10,809 bases of DNA from an uncultured Candidatus Nemicrothrix sp. Its GTDB lineage: Bacteria; Actinomycetota; Acidimicrobiia; Acidimicrobiales; Acidimicrobilacustridaceae. Under the pieces are notes generated by a model. It did not search any database. It was given only the letters and a program-made list of their open reading frames with translations, and had not been told where the DNA came from. Shown here piece by piece: positions 8,681 through 10,809 of the stretch. Within the stretch, counting starts at the first letter, position 1. Each line of letters starts with the position of its first letter. The DNA lies in NCBI GenBank assembly GCA_903827085.1, contig CAIKHC010000195.1, forward strand, positions 1-10,809. The letters run 5' to 3'. Made by a program: the position numbers and the translations under genes.

Positions 8681-8818
8681 ATGAAAATGTTCCGACGGGC
8701 CATGATTGCCATCGGCATGGGGGCGCTTGTCGCCGCCGCCGTTCGGCTCCGCGGATCGGGTGTTGCTCCGCCCCGCTCTGGCGGTTGGCGAGAGCTCTCC
8801 GGACCCGGTCTGGACTGA
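8681..8818 (+). CDS. Small single-pass membrane protein, 45 residues
   Basis: An ATG two bases after the tRNA opens a 45-codon frame. The N-terminus is short and basic (MKMFRR), followed by a hydrophobic segment (about 7-21, rich in Ala, Ile, Gly, Val) and then a Gly/Pro/Arg-rich tail with GGWRELSGPGL (34-44) at the end. The design (positive-inside start, one membrane helix, short outer tail) fits a real small membrane protein. The stop (8816-8818) is one base before the ATG of the next gene, which suggests translational coupling. There is no room for a Shine-Dalgarno outside the tRNA; ATGs at 8687 and 8702 are alternative starts. I do not recognise a family. Confidence 0.55.
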   Translation: MKMFRRAMIAIGMGALVAAAVRLRGSGVAPPRSGGWRELSGPGLD

Positions 8819-8819
8819 C

Positions 8820-9812
8820 ATGGCTCGTATCGGAATCTTGGGCGTTGGCGCAGTCGGCGCGCGTCTCGCGCGCCAACTTGTGTCCACCGATGATGACGAC
8901 GTCGTGCTTCGTGACGAACGACGTAATCGCGTTGAACTGGTTGCCAACAGTCTTGGTGATCGCGCAAGCATCGACCGAGGGTCCTTGGACGATCCGCTCG
9001 ATGTCGATGTCGTCGTGTTGGCCGGTCCAGCTCGAACCCAAACACAGGTTGCTGAACAGTTTGTTCGTCGCGGCATTCATGTCGTCAGCACCAGCGATGA
9101 TCTGACTGATGTTCGTGCGCTTTTGGCACTTGATCAGCAAGCACGCGAACGCAATGTGCATGTGGTGATTGGTGCCGGCTTTGCCCCAGGACTCACCTGC
9201 GTGCTTGCTGCGCATGCTGCAAAAAAATTCGAACAAGTCGACGAGGTTCACATCGCGAAGTCGGGAACCGGTGGCCCTGCGTGCGCGCGTCAACATCATC
9301 GTGCTCTTGGTCGCGGCGCTATCGACTGGCGCGACGGTTCGTGGGATGCACGACCGGGTGGCTCTGGCCGAGAACTGTGCTGGTTCCCCGACCCCATTGG
9401 TCCGCAGGACTGTTACCGAGCAGAACTTCCCGATGCACTTGTTTTGGTTCCTGCCTTCCCGGGCGTGCGTCGTGTGACATCTCGAGTGTCAGCGACCCGT
9501 CGTGATCGACTCACGGCTCGACTTCCGATGCTGTGGCCCACCGATCCTGAAGGCGGGCCCGGCGCCGTGCGCGTCGAAGTTCGCGGCCGCAGTAATGGCC
9601 GTGGTTCGGTACTCGTCTACGGGGCAATGGATCGCCCTGCGGTTGCCGCCGGGGCAGTTGCCGCAGTCGCGAGCCGATTCATTGTCAACGGCTCACTCCG
9701 GAGATTCGGAGCGGCGGGTTTGGCCGAATCCGTTGATTCCCTCGCGTTCCTTGCTGAACTGGCTCGCCGGGGTGTTCGGGCTGCGGTGTTTGAGGGCGAA
9801 GCCGGGGCCTAA
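8820..9812 (+). CDS. NAD(P)-binding Rossmann protein, saccharopine dehydrogenase-like
   Basis: The 330-residue product starts with a dinucleotide-binding fold: GILGVGAVG (5-13) with the GxGxxG turn at 8-13, a second strand ending VVLRDERR (28-35), and VDVVVLAGPART (62-73). The segment GAGFAPGLTCVLAAHAA (118-134) closes the nucleotide domain in the way seen in saccharopine dehydrogenase-like and related oxidoreductases. The C-terminal part (about 150-330) carries VEVRGRSNGRGSVLVYGAMDRPAVAAGAVAAVAS (252-285), also typical. It is shorter than true saccharopine dehydrogenases and the substrate cannot be read from sequence. A longer frame opens at 8706, but ATG 8820 puts the Rossmann turn at the very N-terminus and follows the small gene's stop by one base. 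Start choice is therefore fairly sure. Confidence 0.75.
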   Translation: MARIGILGVGAVGARLARQLVSTDDDDVVLRDERRNRVELVANSLGDRASIDRGSLDDPLDVDVVVLAGPARTQTQVAEQFVRRGIHVVSTSDDLTDVRALLALDQQARERNVHVVIGAGFAPGLTCVLAAHAAKKFEQVDEVHIAKSGTGGPACARQHHRALGRGAIDWRDGSWDARPGGSGRELCWFPDPIGPQDCYRAELPDALVLVPAFPGVRRVTSRVSATRRDRLTARLPMLWPTDPEGGPGAVRVEVRGRSNGRGSVLVYGAMDRPAVAAGAVAAVASRFIVNGSLRRFGAAGLAESVDSLAFLAELARRGVRAAVFEGEAGA

Positions 9813-9823
9813 GGCCCTTCGGC
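9801..9823 (+). terminator. Strong hairpin over the dehydrogenase stop codon
   Basis: GCCGGGGCC (9801-9809) pairs with GGCCC (9813-9817) and CGGC (9820-9823), giving nine G-C pairs with a two-base TT bulge. The loop is the stop codon TAA (9810-9812). No U tract follows, so it is not a classic intrinsic terminator, but such U-less hairpins at gene ends are common in actinobacteria. It separates this unit from the sigma gene. Confidence 0.45.
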
Positions 9824-9828
9824 GATCC

Positions 9829-9887
9829 GGTCACCAGGAAATCTGGGCCGGATGACTCAGAAAAATGGGCCGGGGTGACCTGAAAAC
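9829..9887. repeat. Tandem 22-bp repeats upstream of the sigma gene
   Basis: Two copies of a unit beginning TGGGCCGG and ending in GAAAA lie exactly 22 bp apart (start 9844 and 9866), each with a TGAC core between. A third, weaker copy (TCCGGTCACCAGGAAATC, 9826-9843) precedes them. GGTCACC (9829-9835) and GGTGACC (9874-9880) also form an inverted pair across the array. Tandem units about two helical turns apart, just before a promoter, suggest binding sites for a regulator. No known operator is recognised. Confidence 0.5.
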
Positions 9888-9909
9888 TGCTCGCGCGCGT
9901 TCCTAGGGT
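9881..9909 (+). promoter_or_regulatory. Promoter candidate for the sigma-factor gene
   Basis: TGAAAA (9881-9886), 17 bp, TAGGGT (9904-9909). The -10 fits TANNNT; the -35 is poor. Transcription would start near 9916, giving a 5' leader of about 94 nt. The third repeat unit overlaps the -35, so a bound regulator would touch RNA polymerase. Confidence 0.4.
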
Positions 9910-9942
9910 GTCGATCCGGCAATCAACCGGTTGCGGGGTGGG

Positions 9943-10007
9943 CGGCGAAAGGGGAGGTTTCGCCGACTTCTGGGAGCAGGAACGTGCGCACGCACGAAGG
10001 GGGAGTC
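9943..10007 (+). promoter_or_regulatory. Foldable 5' leader of the sigma mRNA
   Basis: Three stems can form. P1: CGGCGAAA (9943-9950) with TTTCGCCG (9958-9965), eight perfect pairs around a GGGGAGG loop. P2: CGTGC (9983-9987) with GCACG (9992-9996), loop GCAC. P3: GACTTC (9965-9970) with GGAGTC (10002-10007), which covers part of the Shine-Dalgarno (9997-10005) and encloses P2, directly next to P1. Formation of P3 would hide the ribosome-binding site. I match no known riboswitch class. Confidence 0.4.
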
Positions 10008-10009
10008 AC

Positions 10010-10801
10010 ATGAACGGGCAATCAATGGATCCCGAAGTTGCAGCGTTGGTCGACAAAGGGCTTGAGGCCGTCCCCAAAGTGGTGGCCTCAATTGCCGCAA
10101 ACTTTCCTCGACATGTCGAACGAGCAGAACTGATTCGAGCCGGCGCGCTCGGAGTCGTCGAAGCGGCATGGAGGTTCGATTCGACTCGGGGTGTTCCATT
10201 CGAACGATTTGTCGCAATGCGCATTCGTGGTGCTGTGCTCGATGCGGTGCGCGCCGGCGACTGGGCGCCGCGATCATTGCGCGCTGAAGCCCGTCGAATT
10301 GAAATGGTTGAGAGCTCGCTTACGGCTCGCTATGGACGCCGACCGACGATTGAGGAACTCGCTGCGGAAGCAGGGACCTCTCCCGAGCGGGTCGTTAAGG
10401 TCAAAGCGCTTCTCGACACCAGCGTCGTTGGTCGACTTGATCAAGGCCAGAGCGACGAGACTGCTGCGGGACTCCGTTCGGAAGAACTCGCTGATCGAGG
10501 GCAACGAGACGTCGGTGAACTCCTCGAGCACGTTGAACTCCTCACCTATCTCCGCCAAGCACTCGACGAACTGCCTCAGCGACAGCGTCGGGTGATCCTC
10601 GGCCATTTCGTCGATGGCCACACAACGTCGGAATTAGCAAGCGAACTAGGAGTCACTCGTTCACGAGTGAGCCAACTTCGCACCGAGGCCTTGCATGAAC
10701 TTCGCCGATCCATTGCCGGAAACTACGAGCCAGTTCCATTGCGTAAGGACCGCTCGATTCAGGCAGAGTCGGCGACGGTCCCGCTCTCGACAACTGCTTG
10801 A
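10010..10801 (+). CDS. RNA polymerase sigma factor, FliA/WhiG (sigma-28) type
   Basis: The 263-residue alternative sigma factor directs RNA polymerase to a special promoter set, usually flagellar (FliA) or sporulation (WhiG) genes. Region 2: AELIRAGALGVVEAAWRFDSTRGVPFERFVAMRIRGAVLDAVR (39-81, core binding and -10 reading), followed by DWAPRSLR (84-91), a FliA/WhiG hallmark. Region 3: about 92-140, with GRRPTIEELAAEAG (109-122). Region 4: LPQRQRRVILGHF (188-200) and helix-turn-helix TSELASELGVTRSRVSQLR (206-224), -35 reading. No region 1.1, as expected. The last 30 or so residues are a polar, non-conserved tail. The frame extends upstream to 9908, but ATG 10010 has a strong AAGGGGGAG (9997-10005) and the upstream part looks non-coding. 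The downstream genes that would tell flagella from development are outside the window. Confidence 0.88.
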   Translation: MNGQSMDPEVAALVDKGLEAVPKVVASIAANFPRHVERAELIRAGALGVVEAAWRFDSTRGVPFERFVAMRIRGAVLDAVRAGDWAPRSLRAEARRIEMVESSLTARYGRRPTIEELAAEAGTSPERVVKVKALLDTSVVGRLDQGQSDETAAGLRSEELADRGQRDVGELLEHVELLTYLRQALDELPQRQRRVILGHFVDGHTTSELASELGVTRSRVSQLRTEALHELRRSIAGNYEPVPLRKDRSIQAESATVPLSTTA

Positions 10802-10809
10802 CCAGCGAC

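Noticed and set aside
8706..8819. N-terminal extension of the dehydrogenase from ATG 8706
   Set aside because: It would put 38 arginine/proline-rich residues before the Rossmann fold and overlap the small membrane-protein gene in another frame; ATG 8820 fits the fold and the neighbour's stop.
8679..8819. tRNA-Ala expected after tRNA-Ile
   Set aside because: No second cloverleaf or TTCGA-type T loop is present between the tRNA and the dehydrogenase.
9908..10009. GTG start at 9908 for the sigma factor
   Set aside because: It lies inside the proposed -10 element, the 34 added residues resemble nothing in sigma factors, and ATG 10010 has a strong ribosome-binding site.
9911..10009. Known riboswitch (c-di-GMP I or II, c-di-AMP) in the sigma leader
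   Set aside because: The purine-rich, structured leader invites this, but the conserved cores of those classes are not visible, so only an unnamed fold is reported.

Overview
This is an origin-proximal segment of an actinobacterial chromosome. The gene order oriC–dnaN–recF–dciA(DUF721)–gyrB–gyrA–DUF3566–tRNA-Ile(GAT) is the one found next to dnaA in Actinomycetota; Mycobacterium has gyrA–Rv0007–ileT. The DnaA boxes include TTGTCCACA, the form favoured in high-GC actinobacteria. The protein style and the flagellar/WhiG-type sigma factor right after this block make me favour a free-living member of Acidimicrobiia (Ilumatobacter-like). That placement is an inference with moderate confidence. All genes lie on the + strand.

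Layout. Positions 1-299 hold no convincing gene. They look like the dnaA–dnaN origin: several DnaA boxes, a GC-rich spacer, a DnaA-trio-like run of CTA/TTA trinucleotides, and a T-rich/AT-rich stretch just before dnaN. Positions 300-2880 hold dnaN, recF and dciA (clamp, gap repair, helicase operator). recF starts one base after the dnaN stop. dciA appears to have its own promoter and a leaderless start. Positions 2881-7538 hold gyrB and gyrA, preceded by a promoter-like -10 and a 26-codon open frame whose stop codon runs into the gyrB Shine-Dalgarno sequence. The 132-bp gap after gyrA (7539-7670) shows nothing I can name apart from the ribosome-binding site at its end. Positions 7671-8551 hold a small TadE/TadG-like single-pass membrane protein and a DUF3566 membrane protein, the latter with a second leaderless-type start. 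tRNA-Ile(GAT) lies at 8605-8678. A 45-codon membrane peptide gene begins two bases after the tRNA and ends one base before a saccharopine-dehydrogenase-like NAD(P)-binding protein, which closes with a strong hairpin. Positions 9813-10009 are a non-coding region with tandem repeats, a promoter-like element and a foldable 5' leader. The last gene is a FliA/WhiG-type sigma factor.

How they work together. The first two thirds is housekeeping DNA replication and topology: the origin, sliding clamp, recombination mediator, helicase-loading factor and both gyrase subunits. The last third is accessory: two envelope proteins, a tRNA, an uncharacterised small membrane protein with an oxidoreductase, and an alternative sigma factor that would usually control flagellar or developmental genes.

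I see no CRISPR array, transposon, phage gene or defence system. The most interesting signals are regulatory: the compact origin unwinding module, the shared TACACT-N6-ATG leaderless starts, the gyrB leader frame, the tRNA/mRNA junction, and the repeat array plus structured leader of the sigma factor.
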